A stretch of 62,000 nt of DNA from Pirellulales bacterium (GCA_019745975.1 JAIESQ010000058.1:1-62000), one strand, 5' to 3'; positions 8,950 through 17,626 are shown, numbered from the stretch's first letter. A program made the numbers and translations. The notes: generated by a model from the letters alone, not told the origin.

Positions 8950-9744
8950 TCAAGTAGCGCGGAACTGAAACGAATCGTCTGCCTGCGTCACGGCACCGCG
9001 ACGACGCGCGCCAAACGCTGCGAGCAGCGCCAACACGCCGCCGCCGGCCAGCACGATGCCGCTCGGCTCGGGCACCGCTTGAATCGGCGTGAAGTTGTTG
9101 AACGCCAGGCCCAGCCCGCTGATCTTGGTGCCGACGAACGTGATGCGGATTTTGTCAACGCCACTTGGCAGGCCCGTGAACGAAAAGGTCCACGGCAAGC
9201 CGTCGAGCGCGCCGGTGTTGCCGATCGGCGAGAGCTGACCCGTGAGGAACGCGTTCGACGCGTCGAGGATTTCCACCTTCCAACGTTCGGTGGCCTGCTC
9301 CTGGCCGTCGATGTCCCAAATCTCGCCCGACAGGTCGGTGATCGCGACCGGCGACGCGTAGTCGATTACCAGTGGCGGCGGAATGGTGCCGGGCGTCACC
9401 TGCCGCAAGAAAAAACTGCCTAGCAACGAGGCGAGACCGCCATTCGCCGTGTCGGGGACGCCGGTGACCGTGTTGGCAAAGCCATTGATCGCGTCGGGTC
9501 CGGAGGCCTCGAAAATGGGTTCGGCGTCGATCCCCGAGTCGTAGGTGTTGTTGCCGTTGACGTCGAAGAACAACTGCACGCTGCCGCCGCCCGGCATTGG
9601 ATACGGGACGCTGAGAGGTGCGTCGTCGGACGGCAACCCACCACCGGGCGCCGATTCAAAGTCGATCAAGCCGGCGGCCGGAGACCAACCAGGCGAGACG
9701 AGCGACAAACCCAGAACGAATACGGCGACCAGCGTGCGGTTCAT
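8950..9744 (-). CDS. PEP-CTERM sorting-domain protein
   Basis: A 264-residue exported protein. It has a signal peptide (residues 1-24, MNRTLVAVFVLGLSLVSPG) and a C-terminal sorting signal: VPEP, then a hydrophobic helix (SGIVLAGGGVLALLAAFG), then an Arg cluster (ARRRG). Such proteins are cut and anchored by exosortase in the envelope or exopolysaccharide. The middle looks like a beta-rich extracellular domain (DFESAPGGG, ITDLSGEIWDIDGQE) with no named function. After the arginines about 13 extra residues follow, longer than usual. No exosortase gene is in the window. Confidence 0.88.
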   Translation of the reverse strand: MNRTLVAVFVLGLSLVSPGWSPAAGLIDFESAPGGGLPSDDAPLSVPYPMPGGGSVQLFFDVNGNNTYDSGIDAEPIFEASGPDAINGFANTVTGVPDTANGGLASLLGSFFLRQVTPGTIPPPLVIDYASPVAITDLSGEIWDIDGQEQATERWKVEILDASNAFLTGQLSPIGNTGALDGLPWTFSFTGLPSGVDKIRITFVGTKISGLGLAFNNFTPIQAVPEPSGIVLAGGGVLALLAAFGARRRGAVTQADDSFQFRAT

Positions 9745-9828
9745 TAGCGGGCTCCCCGAAATTGAAGCAAGTGTGCGGCGACGTGCTGCGGCCTGTTCCC
9801 AGACCCTCGCCCCATAGACTAGCGACCA

Positions 9829-10956
9829 TCAGTAGTAATCGCCTTCAAAAATCGCCAAGTAACTTTCGTAGCGGCGGGCGTCGAGCAGGTCGTCGGCCAC
9901 GGCGTTCTTGACGGCACACTCCTCCTCATGCCGGTGCGTGCAATCGGCGAACTGGCAGTGGCTCACAAACGGCCGTAGATCGCGGAAGTAACCGGCCACT
10001 TCCTCGGGCGACACATCCCAGAGTTGAAACTGCCGGATGCCGGGCGTGTCGATCACGTAACCGCCACTGGCCAACGGCAGCAGTTCGGCCGTGGTAGTGG
10101 TGTGCCGGCCCTTCTGCGTTTCGACGCTGATGTGGCTTACGCGCAACCCCAGCCCGGGCTCGATGGCGTTCAACAGCGAGCTTTTGCCGACACCCGATTG
10201 CCCTGCCAGGGCCGTTGCCTGGCCCGCTAGCATCCGCCGCAGTCGGGCCACGCCCGTCCCTTGGGCGGCGCTCACCGGAATCACTGGATAGCCCATCTGA
10301 GCATAAACACCGATCAGCGGTTGCAAGTCGGCGGGGTCGACCAGGTCGATCTTGTTGATGACGATGATCGACCGGATGCCCCCTTTTTCGGCCGCCACGA
10401 GAAAGCGATCGATTAAGTTGGGCTTCAGCGGCGGTTCGCCGGTGCTGGCCACGATCAACAGTTGATCGACGTTGGCGACGATCGTCTGCTGACGGCGTTT
10501 GCTGGCCCGGCTGAGCACGCCATGCCGCGGTTCGATCCGCTCGATGATTCCTTCGTCATGCCCGGCCGGGCGGAACTGCACCTTGTCGCCGGCACAGACG
10601 ACGTGCCTGAGATCGGTGCTCAGCGTCTTCAAGATGCGCCGCGTGGCGCAGCGAAACCGCCGATGGTCGGCCGTTTCGACTTCGCTCAACAGGCCCTGCA
10701 CTCGCAGTACGCGGCCGCCGAGACACTCCGACAGGTCGACGTCGAGCTGGATCGCGTTGCCGGCCGGCGCCTCGTCCGACGTCATCACGGTGCGGCGGCG
10801 CGTGAGCTCCCCCTTGCCGCTGATCCGTTCGTCGCGCGCGGCATCGTCGACGGCTGCTTCGTCGGCGCTGTGTCGACGCGTCAAGTCGCCCTTGCGCGGG
10901 CGTGGCGTGCGGTTTTTGCGAAAATCGGCGCGGACTTTCCGCGGCTTGCGTGTCAT
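9829..10956 (-). CDS. rsgA: Ribosome small subunit-dependent GTPase A
   Basis: A 375-residue circularly permuted GTPase that acts late in 30S ribosome assembly. The order seen is a basic N-terminal tail (about 55 residues rich in Lys/Arg), an OB-fold, then the G domain with the permuted motifs: NKIDL (G4), the SAAQGTG G5 loop, GQSGVGKSSLLNAI (G1) and DTPGIRQF (G3). A C-terminal zinc-binding region follows (CQFADCTHRHEEEC). The basic extension makes it longer than the E. coli enzyme's core. It lies 154 bp after the last microcompartment gene, separated from it by a strong hairpin repeat. Confidence 0.95.
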   Translation of the reverse strand: MTRKPRKVRADFRKNRTPRPRKGDLTRRHSADEAAVDDAARDERISGKGELTRRRTVMTSDEAPAGNAIQLDVDLSECLGGRVLRVQGLLSEVETADHRRFRCATRRILKTLSTDLRHVVCAGDKVQFRPAGHDEGIIERIEPRHGVLSRASKRRQQTIVANVDQLLIVASTGEPPLKPNLIDRFLVAAEKGGIRSIIVINKIDLVDPADLQPLIGVYAQMGYPVIPVSAAQGTGVARLRRMLAGQATALAGQSGVGKSSLLNAIEPGLGLRVSHISVETQKGRHTTTTAELLPLASGGYVIDTPGIRQFQLWDVSPEEVAGYFRDLRPFVSHCQFADCTHRHEEECAVKNAVADDLLDARRYESYLAIFEGDYY

Positions 10957-11035
10957 GGCGGTCTACGATACCGCGCATGGGACGTGATGCACAGAAAAAG
11001 CGCCGGTGATGACTACAATACGTCCGACGAAGTCT

Positions 11036-11069
11036 GTTAGCCGCGGGACTTGTCCCGCGCGCTAGCTCG
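11036..11069 (+). repeat. Palindromic repeat (GTTAGCCGCGGG...GCTAGCT family)
   Basis: A strong hairpin (CGCGGGACTTGTCCCGCG core) with a GTTAGC left flank and GCTAGCTCG right flank. Related copies are at 3070-3104, 43456-43489, 43536-43569 and, shorter, 17627-17647. It separates the microcompartment operon from rsgA and could act as a terminator or mRNA-end stabiliser, though no T-run follows. Confidence 0.7.
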
Positions 11070-11110
11070 CGCGATACGACTTCTCGAACAAGTCTCGACG
11101 CGTGGATTGC

Positions 11111-12565
11111 TCACTTCCCAAAAACGCGATCGCGCCGCGCCTTGTTAAAGGCCAGCTTCTCGGCGGTCGTCATCTTACTGAAATCGGGCTCGACTGGAGC
11201 GGCGTTTGACGTGGCTGCGGCAGGCGACACGTTCGATTTGCAGCCGCAACTACAGGCGTCGCCCGTCGCATTCGGCCTCGCAGAAGTCGCTGCAACAGGC
11301 TTGCCGTTGTAACCGCACGTTGACGTCGCCGGCTTGCTCGCCGCCGCCACCGCGGCGCTTCCCGTGCCCAGCGACGCTCGCGGCAGCACCAACCTGGCCG
11401 AACTGCTTGAACGCTGTGCGGTGGGTGCCGACGCGACCGAAGCCGGTACACTCGCCTGGGCACGCCCGCTGTAACTCATCACCGCGGTTTGCAGCACGCT
11501 GTCGTCGGCCAAGCTACGGACCGGTTTGATGTTCAGCTTAGCCAGCACGGCGTGATAGGCCGGCACAGCCTCCTCGGGCGTGATCGCCCCTTCGACGATC
11601 AAGCGCAGAAACTGCACGAACGCCAGCGGGCTTTCGGCCGAATTGATCTTCCGGCCGAACAGCGCCACGCGAGCGCCATGCTTCTGCGCCTCGGCGATCA
11701 GCTTGAAAGCGTCGTACGTGGTGCCGGCCGCCCCTCCCAAAATGCCGACGACCAGGTGCGGATCGTAGGCGACCAGATCTTCCATCGCGCGCGGGCCGTG
11801 ATAGACCACCTTAAGAAACAGCGGTCGGCCTGCTCCGGCCACGCCCGCCAAAGCCCGGGCGATGTTGTCGTTCACGAACGTGGGGACTTGCTCAGGCGAC
11901 AAGCCCTGCGGCGCATTGGGGTCGAACACCTCGAGAAAATGGCGGAAGCCTTTGCGCTCCGCTTCTTCGCGAAACACCCGGTACGCCGCGAGCGAGGCCT
12001 GGTCCTCATCCAGTCGGTTGTTGAACGTGACGCTGTACAGCCCCAGGTTCGCGCCGCGCGTCCGTTCCTCCGGCGCGCAGTCCACGTGGCCACACTGGGC
12101 ATGATCCAACAGCGACGTGCGGAACGGCCGCGACGCCTCGGCGGCATATGCCGCGCCCCGGGCGACCCAAATATCCGTCGTGTCATTGGCACGCACAGCC
12201 GGCGTGACGTGAGAATTGTCGAACAGCCGCTCGCCGAGCGCCAGCGCGTCGCTGGTGCTGGTCGACATCAGCATGATATCGACGATCCCCTGATGGACGA
12301 TGTCGCGAATCTGCTGGCGGTATTCCTCCAAACTGCGAAAGCGCCCTTCGCCGGCATGATGCTCGGGTGAACTGCCCGGCGCCGCCAGGCCGAACGCCAT
12401 GTCGGCGTCCTTTGCGTCGGCGATGATAAACTCGCGCGAGCCCGACGGATCGGCGTGAATGGCGGCCAGCTTCTGGTCGAGCGACTTGGCGACAGGTGCC
12501 ACCGCTGGCTTGCCCAGCAGTGTTCCGTTGGATCGCACACCTGAGATACGATCGGCGGCCGTCAT
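11111..12565 (-). CDS. Microcompartment-operon TIM-barrel-like protein, unknown function
   Basis: A 484-residue protein at the end of the microcompartment operon. Its ATG overlaps the stop of the dehydrogenase gene (ATGA at 12562-12565), so the two are translationally coupled. Residues about 40-350 alternate strands and helices like a TIM barrel: IVDIMLMSTSTSDALALGE, GANLGLYSVTFNN, FLEVFDPNAP, PLFLKVVYHG and VVGILGGAAGTTYDAF. This suggests an aldolase-like fold, but I cannot name the family. Residues 350-455 are a low-complexity Ala/Ser/Pro linker with a cysteine cluster (CGYNG, then CSCGC). The last 25 residues (DFSKMTTAEKLAFNKARRDR) look like a conserved tail. Residues about 14-23 (NGTLLGKPAV) are encoded by a dispersed palindromic repeat, so the N-terminus is partly repeat-derived. 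Confidence 0.7.
   Translation of the reverse strand: MTAADRISGVRSNGTLLGKPAVAPVAKSLDQKLAAIHADPSGSREFIIADAKDADMAFGLAAPGSSPEHHAGEGRFRSLEEYRQQIRDIVHQGIVDIMLMSTSTSDALALGERLFDNSHVTPAVRANDTTDIWVARGAAYAAEASRPFRTSLLDHAQCGHVDCAPEERTRGANLGLYSVTFNNRLDEDQASLAAYRVFREEAERKGFRHFLEVFDPNAPQGLSPEQVPTFVNDNIARALAGVAGAGRPLFLKVVYHGPRAMEDLVAYDPHLVVGILGGAAGTTYDAFKLIAEAQKHGARVALFGRKINSAESPLAFVQFLRLIVEGAITPEEAVPAYHAVLAKLNIKPVRSLADDSVLQTAVMSYSGRAQASVPASVASAPTAQRSSSSARLVLPRASLGTGSAAVAAASKPATSTCGYNGKPVAATSARPNATGDACSCGCKSNVSPAAATSNAAPVEPDFSKMTTAEKLAFNKARRDRVFGK
12495..12522 (+). repeat. GGTGCCACTGCTGGCTTG-type palindrome inside a coding sequence
   Basis: A copy of the dispersed hairpin that also occurs at 18958-18986, 45443-45471, 45487-45514 and 47971-47999. 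Here it lies inside the start of the TIM-barrel-like gene and reads in frame on the minus strand as part of LLGKPAVAP. Confidence 0.8.
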
Positions 12566-13506
12566 CGCGCTGCTCCCACGCGGGCCAGCACGGTATCAAT
12601 GGTTTGCCGCAGCACCTGGCCGCTCTTGCGCAGGGCCTGCACTTCTTTCGGCCAGAGGTCGATCTCGTGCGTCGCCACCACGCCGCCGTGCCCAACGACC
12701 GTGGGGACCGAAATCGCCACATCGCGCAAGCCGTAGCAGCCCCGTTGTACACTCGAGACCGGCAGCACGCGCCGCCGATCGAGCGCGATCGACTCGATCA
12801 CTTCGCCGATCGCCAGACCGACCGCGAAGCCGGCGCCCCCTTTCTTCTTGATCACTTCGGCACCCGAGCCTTTGGTGCGCGTGAACAGCTCGTCCGCCAG
12901 TTTCGGGCACCAGCCGGGGTACTTTTCCAGTGGCAAGCCGCCCGCCGTGGCGCTCGACCAGATCGGCACCATGCTATCGCCGTGCTCGCCCAAGATGAGC
13001 GCGGTGACTTGCGTGGAAGCCAGCGTCAACCGCTCGGCGATCAAGCTGCGGAAGCGGATCGTGTCCAACTGCGTTCCCAACCCCAGCACCTGGTTGGTCG
13101 GCAAATCGAGACGCTCGGCCGCCAGGTACGCGAGCACGTCGACGGGGTTCGACACCACGAGCACGACGGCGCCCGGTTTCAGCCCGGCGGCCGTGGTTTG
13201 TTCTAAGATGCCCAGGAACAGATCGACATTGCGATTGATCAGGTCTAACCGGCTCTCGTCGGGCTTGCGCCGCAGGCCGGCCGTGATGCAGACCAGATCG
13301 CTCGTGGGGATATGCTCGTAACCGCCCGACGTGATCACCTGATCGGCGGCGACCGACGCCCCGTGCAGCAGGTCGAGAGCCTGGCCGGCCGCCAGTTCGG
13401 CATTGGCGTCGACCAGCGCAATCTCGCGCACGATGCGACCCATCTGCAAGGCGAACGCCGTGCACGAACCAACCAGGCCACCGCCGCCGATAATGCTGAC
13501 TTTCAT
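12562..13506 (-). CDS. Lactate/malate dehydrogenase of the microcompartment operon
   Basis: A protein of about 314 residues in the L-lactate/malate dehydrogenase family. Visible are the NAD-binding loop (MKVSIIGGGGLVGSC), the NPVDVLAY motif, and the catalytic histidine in ILGEHGDSMVPIW. The substrate-specificity loop reads AGLRRKPDESRLDL; its Arg at the Gln102/Arg102 position is malate-dehydrogenase-like, so lactate is not proven as the substrate. In PVM-type operons this enzyme is thought to handle the lactate/pyruvate and NADH balance. ATG at 13506 is preferred over a TTG nine bases upstream. It starts 5 bp after the aldolase stop and overlaps the next gene by ATGA. Confidence 0.9.
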   Translation of the reverse strand: MKVSIIGGGGLVGSCTAFALQMGRIVREIALVDANAELAAGQALDLLHGASVAADQVITSGGYEHIPTSDLVCITAGLRRKPDESRLDLINRNVDLFLGILEQTTAAGLKPGAVVLVVSNPVDVLAYLAAERLDLPTNQVLGLGTQLDTIRFRSLIAERLTLASTQVTALILGEHGDSMVPIWSSATAGGLPLEKYPGWCPKLADELFTRTKGSGAEVIKKKGGAGFAVGLAIGEVIESIALDRRRVLPVSSVQRGCYGLRDVAISVPTVVGHGGVVATHEIDLWPKEVQALRKSGQVLRQTIDTVLARVGAAR

Positions 13507-13511
13507 GGCAA

Positions 13512-14405
13512 TCAACTCCGCGCGGCCAGCGCCGCCATCACGCGATCGGTAATCATCTGCACGAGCGCCTCTTGATCGTGCGGCGCGCCGTTGCTGCTGG
13601 GGGCCAGCGAGGCCGGCTTCACCGCATTCGCCGCGCCAGCACTGGCCGACTTCGACGGCGGCACGAATGCCCGCTCCTGCACGCCGCTATCGGCCCAGCT
13701 CGAGCGGAACAAATCGTTCGCGCAGATGTCGCAGTCCTTCATTTCCGCTTCGTTGCGCGAGTCTTTGAAGCCCCATTTGGCTTTCAAGTCCAGCAGTTCA
13801 CGAGTTTGCCCTTCGCTCAGGTAGCTGACGCGCCCCAGATCGCGGGCCAGGATCAGCATCCGGCAATAGGCGTCGAGGATTTCGGTCCACCAGTAAGCCC
13901 GCTCGAGCGACTCGCCGAAGCTCACGGTGCCGTGATTAGTGAGGATGATTACGTTTGACTTTCGGCAGTACGGCAGCACGGTATCGGCGAATTTCTGGCC
14001 GCCCGGCGTTTCGTACTTTGCCAGCGGAACTTCGCCCAGAAACACCTCGACCTCGGGCAGCACGCACTGCGGAATCGGCTCGCGCGCAATGGCGAATGCC
14101 GTGGCATGCGGCGGATGGCAGTGCACGCAGCTCTTGACGTCGGGCCGCTCCTTCATAATCGCCAGGTGCAGCAGCACTTCGCTCGTGCGCTTGCGCTTGC
14201 CCGAGAGCTGCTTGCCTTCCATGTCGACGCTGCAGATGTCGTCGGGCTTCATGAAGCCTTTGCAGATGAGCGTCGGCGTGCAGAGTACTTCGTTGTCGCT
14301 GATACGGTAGGTGATGTTGCCGTCGTTGGCGGCGGCGAAACCGCGGTTGTACAACCGGCGCCCGATCTCGCACATTTCCTGCTTGATCTGGTAAACGCTT
14401 TGCAT
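13512..14405 (-). CDS. Class II aldolase (fuculose/rhamnulose-phosphate type) with C-terminal encapsulation helix
   Basis: A 297-residue zinc aldolase of the FucA/AraD family. It splits L-fuculose-1-phosphate or a related ketose phosphate into DHAP and lactaldehyde. Visible are the SE pair in KRTSEVLLH, the zinc ligands in VHCHPPHATAF and the third histidine in LTNHGTVSFG. The core ends near residue 225. A flexible Ala/Ser/Pro linker follows, then the terminal helix EALVQMITDRVMAALAARS, which has the form of a microcompartment encapsulation peptide. A cysteine pair (CDIC) sits just after the core. In the operon it lies between a BMC-P gene and the dehydrogenase. It corresponds by context to the aldolase of planctomycete (PVM) microcompartments. 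Confidence 0.93.
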   Translation of the reverse strand: MQSVYQIKQEMCEIGRRLYNRGFAAANDGNITYRISDNEVLCTPTLICKGFMKPDDICSVDMEGKQLSGKRKRTSEVLLHLAIMKERPDVKSCVHCHPPHATAFAIAREPIPQCVLPEVEVFLGEVPLAKYETPGGQKFADTVLPYCRKSNVIILTNHGTVSFGESLERAYWWTEILDAYCRMLILARDLGRVSYLSEGQTRELLDLKAKWGFKDSRNEAEMKDCDICANDLFRSSWADSGVQERAFVPPSKSASAGAANAVKPASLAPSSNGAPHDQEALVQMITDRVMAALAARS

Positions 14406-14435
14406 GGGGGGTGCACTTGCTCCGTTATCGGTGAA

Positions 14436-14717
14436 TCAGTTGATATCGATATGATCGAGGATGGCAGCGTTGTAGGCGTCGATCGGTTTGCCCTCCGGGT
14501 CGAACGGTTGGGCGGCTTCGCGCCCTTCGCTGAAGGCGATCAGGCTGCCAACGCCGGCCCCTAGTTCGTCGTACACGACCAGCGGTTCTTGCTGCCCGCT
14601 GCCGTCGCCGCGCAGGTTGGCCAACGACTGCGGCACCACGAGCCGCAACCGCGCCCCGCCCATCGTCGGGTGCGGACTCGTCAAGGTCACCGTGCCGATC
14701 ACGCGGCCAACTTGCAT
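14436..14717 (-). CDS. BMC-P pentameric shell vertex protein (EutN/CcmL family) 1
   Basis: A 93-residue single-domain EutN/CcmL protein. MQVGRVIGTVTLTSPHPTMGGARLRLV is the typical opening strand pair, and LVVYDELGAGVGSLIAFSEG is the conserved loop and strand. Family members form pentamers that cap the vertices of the polyhedral shell. It is the longest insert-bearing of the three BMC-P proteins here at its middle (SLANLRGDGSGQQEP). It starts 4 bp after the upstream gene's stop, so translation is likely coupled. Confidence 0.95.
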   Translation of the reverse strand: MQVGRVIGTVTLTSPHPTMGGARLRLVVPQSLANLRGDGSGQQEPLVVYDELGAGVGSLIAFSEGREAAQPFDPEGKPIDAYNAAILDHIDIN

Positions 14718-14721
14718 TGAA

Positions 14722-15432
14722 CTACTCCAGTCGATCTCGCAGCACTGCGGAGAGTTGACCCGCGGTACTCGTCGCGAACTCTCTCAGCAGTTGCAAATGT
14801 TCAAACGTGCTCCGCCCCGCCGAATCGACGACCAGCAAATTGGCTGCCAACTGTTCGACATCGCGCCGCACGCCTTGCTCCGTGGCTCCTGTCACGGCCC
14901 GCACTCCGCGCTGGCGATTCGCCAGGCAAAGCGCCCCGGCCACCTCGCTGGTGACCAGTACGCCACGTCGTCCGCCACGCACCACCTGCTCGACAATCGC
15001 GTCGATCTGCTCAACCAGTGGCAGTCGCGGCAGTTGCTGGATCTCGATTTTCTGTCGTCGCAGCCCGGTTAGCGCCGTGTCGATCGGAATCGGGGCTTCC
15101 GTCGTGCCGACAACCAAACCGGTCGCGCTACTCCCAGTGTTTTTCGTTGTTGACTGCTGTTGGCCGCGGACGACCTGGATCCCTCGTTCTCGTAATTCGT
15201 CTTTGGCGGCCGGTGTGATCAAGGCCTCCGTCGCGACTTGAAGCTCGCGCGTCTCATCAGTCAATTGCTTCAAGTCCGCCAGCGAAATCACGCGGCCTAC
15301 GAGGCCCATCGCGCTGCCGCTGGCGGGCTCGGATTTCGCCGTTGCTTTTTCGGCCGCCGCCAATCGAGCCAGCACCTCGCGGACGATGCGCTCGACCAGT
15401 CGGGCCAGTGGGTCGGACTCCTGGTTTTTCAT
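14722..15432 (-). CDS. Unknown microcompartment cargo-like protein with N-terminal encapsulation helix
   Basis: A protein of about 236 residues with no function I can name. It begins with an amphipathic helix (LARLVERIVREVLARLAAAE) of the encapsulation-peptide type. A linker follows, then a domain with SLADLKQLTDETRELQV and ITPAAKDELRERGIQVV, a pattern seen in ethanolamine/propanediol accessory proteins. The C-terminal 110 residues (IDAIVEQVVRGGRRGVLVTSEVAG...LCLANRQRGVRAVTG) faintly recall sugar-phosphate isomerase RpiB/LacA folds, which is only a suggestion. The ATG at 15432 is preferred; an upstream in-frame start would overlap the preceding gene. Packed between two BMC-P genes, it is very likely a luminal protein. 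Confidence 0.8.
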   Translation of the reverse strand: MKNQESDPLARLVERIVREVLARLAAAEKATAKSEPASGSAMGLVGRVISLADLKQLTDETRELQVATEALITPAAKDELRERGIQVVRGQQQSTTKNTGSSATGLVVGTTEAPIPIDTALTGLRRQKIEIQQLPRLPLVEQIDAIVEQVVRGGRRGVLVTSEVAGALCLANRQRGVRAVTGATEQGVRRDVEQLAANLLVVDSAGRSTFEHLQLLREFATSTAGQLSAVLRDRLE

Positions 15433-15445
15433 GTCGGTAGTTCGA

Positions 15446-15706
15446 TCACGGATCGACAATGCCGACAACGCTGTAGCGCACCGGTGTCTTGTCGTCCTTT
15501 AAGTGTTCTTGCACGGCCGGGCCATCGCTGGTGATCAGCACGCGGTCGCCGCGCCCCGCCCCCAGCCAATCGACCACCAGCAGCGGATTGCCGTCCGACG
15601 CACGGCCATCGGCCATCTCGATGTTGACCACCAGCAGCTTCGCGCCGACGAGCGACGGATGCTTGACCGTGGCGGTCGCGGTGCCGATGACAGTGCCGGT
15701 TTGCAT
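15446..15706 (-). CDS. BMC-P pentameric shell vertex protein (EutN/CcmL family) 2
   Basis: An 86-residue EutN/CcmL protein that would form shell pentamers. MQTGTVIGTATATVKHPSLVGAKLLVV and LLVVDWLGAGRGDRVLITSDG are the family's core blocks, and the C-terminus SVVGIVDP is typical. ATG at 15706 gives the usual family length. It lies 84 bp downstream of the aldehyde dehydrogenase and 13 bp upstream of the unknown cargo-like gene. Confidence 0.95.
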   Translation of the reverse strand: MQTGTVIGTATATVKHPSLVGAKLLVVNIEMADGRASDGNPLLVVDWLGAGRGDRVLITSDGPAVQEHLKDDKTPVRYSVVGIVDP

Positions 15707-15790
15707 AGTGTCGGTTCGTATTTCGTTGGGCGTGTGAAACGCAACGGGACCTTGGTGCCTAATGTGGCGTGCTGCGCACACCCTACAGGA

Positions 15791-17233
15791 TCACTTCCCT
15801 AAAATTCGCAAGTCGTCGATCATCGAGCAGCGTCGCTCGCGGGTGAAGGTCAGCGGCGTGGTGCAGCCCTCGCCTGTCGGCGTAGCGATCGAGAACGAGA
15901 TGTACCCTTCGCCGCCGAGCCCCAGCGCCGCCATGCACGGCCCGTTTTTGACGAACAGCGTGGTGTCGAGCGCGCGGCCCATCTTGGTCATGTTGCGCAC
16001 GTCGTGCGAGTGAATGATCGCCGTGTGACGGAAGCCGTGTTCGTAGTACTTCGCCTTGGCGATCGCCTCATCGACATCGCGGCAACGCACAAACGGCAAG
16101 AAGGGCATCATTTGCTCGACGGGCACGAACGGGTTCTTCTCGTCCGTTTCGCCGAACAAGAGCTCTGTCCCGGCCGGCACGTTGCGCCCTGCAGCCCGGG
16201 CCAGCACGGCGGCGTCTTGTCCGAGATACTCCTTGGCTGGGGCATCATGCCGGTGCGAACCTTCGCCGACCGGCACGATCGCCGCTTTGGTCAAGGCATC
16301 GACCTCGCGGGCGTTCAAGCGCACGGCGCCGGCGCGTTCCATCGCCTTGAGCATCGCGTCGAACACCTTCTCGACGACGAAGACTTCTTTCTCGGCGATG
16401 CACAGCAGGTTGTTGTCGTAAGCGGCGCCGCGGATAATGGCCCTTGCCGCCCGATCCAAATCAGCCGTTTCGTCGACCACCACCGGCGGATTACCCGGCC
16501 CGGCCACGACGGCCCGCTTGCTGCTGGCCAGCGCCGCCCGCGCAACGGCTGGCCCGCCGGTGACGCAAATCATGGCCACGTCGCGATGTTTGAAGATGGC
16601 GTCGGCCGATTCGAGGGTCGGCTCGGCGATCACGCAAATCAGGTTGTCGATTCCCAGGTCGCGATAGATGGCCTCGTTGAACCGCCGCACGCCTTCAGCC
16701 GCAACGAGCTTGCCCGACGGATGGGGATTGACGACCAGTGTGTTGCCCGCGGCGATCATGCTGACCGCGTTGCCGGTGATAGTCGGCAGTGAGTGAGTGA
16801 CTGGCGTGATTGCGCCGATGACTCCGAACGGCGCGTGCTCGATTACGGCCAGCCCGTGGTCGCCGCTGAACACTTCGCTCCGCAGAAACTCGACGCCGGG
16901 GGCCCGCTGGCCGAGGGTCTGCAGCTTCTCGATCTTATGTTCCAAGCGGCCGATCTTGGTCTCTTCCATCTCCATGGTGCCCAGCTCGACGCGCTGTTCA
17001 ATCGAGATGCGGCGGACGTGGTCGATCATCCGCTTGCGGTCTTCGATCGTCCGGCCCGAGAGCTGCTCGAAGGCCTCACGGGCGGCCGTGACCGCCTCGT
17101 TCACGTCGGCAAACACGCCGCGCTGCCCACTGCCACGGCGCGGGGCGGCCAACGCCCCGGCCCCCGGCGAGCTGCGCAATTGCGTGAGCACTTCTTCGAC
17201 GACGCTGCGGACGAGTTGTTCAGTGGCTTGCAT
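15791..17233 (-). CDS. CoA-acylating aldehyde dehydrogenase (PduP/EutE-like)
   Basis: A 480-residue aldehyde dehydrogenase of the CoA-acylating PduP/EutE group, which converts an aldehyde (here probably lactaldehyde) to an acyl-CoA with NAD+. The N-terminus [19 protein letters not shown] is an amphipathic encapsulation helix, followed by a low-complexity linker to about residue 40. The catalytic cysteine lies in [14 protein letters not shown]. The nucleotide-binding [11 protein letters not shown], the [13 protein letters not shown] block and the closing [20 protein letters not shown] motif are typical of the group. It is the central enzyme of the operon and sits between two BMC-P genes. Confidence 0.95.
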   Translation of the reverse strand: MQATEQLVRSVVEEVLTQLRSSPGAGALAAPRRGSGQRGVFADVNEAVTAAREAFEQLSGRTIEDRKRMIDHVRRISIEQRVELGTMEMEETKIGRLEHKIEKLQTLGQRAPGVEFLRSEVFSGDHGLAVIEHAPFGVIGAITPVTHSLPTITGNAVSMIAAGNTLVVNPHPSGKLVAAEGVRRFNEAIYRDLGIDNLICVIAEPTLESADAIFKHRDVAMICVTGGPAVARAALASSKRAVVAGPGNPPVVVDETADLDRAARAIIRGAAYDNNLLCIAEKEVFVVEKVFDAMLKAMERAGAVRLNAREVDALTKAAIVPVGEGSHRHDAPAKEYLGQDAAVLARAAGRNVPAGTELLFGETDEKNPFVPVEQMMPFLPFVRCRDVDEAIAKAKYYEHGFRHTAIIHSHDVRNMTKMGRALDTTLFVKNGPCMAALGLGGEGYISFSIATPTGEGCTTPLTFTRERRCSMIDDLRILGK

Positions 17234-17290
17234 GGCGGGCTACTTCAATTTGCGGTGGGTCGAGAAGAAGCAGGGCATGTTCAACGGGGT

Positions 17291-17611
17291 TCAGCTAATC
17301 GATCTCTGTCGGTCGTAGACGCATGCTTGATCGAGGTGCACTGTATCGACGATGCCAATCACGACCGTGTCGATCGGTAACTGTTTGGTTTCAGGGGTCA
17401 GTCGGGCGCTGGAGCCTTGCGTCAACAGCACGTACTCGCCGACGCCGGCTCCCAAGGTGTCGGCTGTCACGAAGGTGCGGCCGGTCGACTTCAGCCGGCT
17501 GCGATCGTCGGGATCGACGCGATACGGCTCGACCACCAGCAGCTTGTGGCCGACCATCGAGTCGACTTTCTGCGTGGCCACGACGCTCCCGGTTACTTTG
17601 GCGATGAACAT
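17291..17611 (-). CDS. BMC-P pentameric shell vertex protein (EutN/CcmL family) 3
   Basis: A 106-residue EutN/CcmL-type vertex protein. MFIAKVTGSVVATQKVDSMVGHKLLVVEPY and FVTADTLGAGVGEYVLLTQGSSAR are family blocks, and IDTVVIGIVDTVHL closes the fold. It has a longer C-terminal tail (about 12 residues, with DQACVYDRQ) than the other two pentamer proteins. The ATG at 17611 gives the expected length. Between it and the upstream acetate kinase gene lies a short GC-rich palindrome (17627-17647). Confidence 0.94.
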   Translation of the reverse strand: MFIAKVTGSVVATQKVDSMVGHKLLVVEPYRVDPDDRSRLKSTGRTFVTADTLGAGVGEYVLLTQGSSARLTPETKQLPIDTVVIGIVDTVHLDQACVYDRQRSIS

Positions 17612-17626
17612 GGTTTGGTCTCTGTC

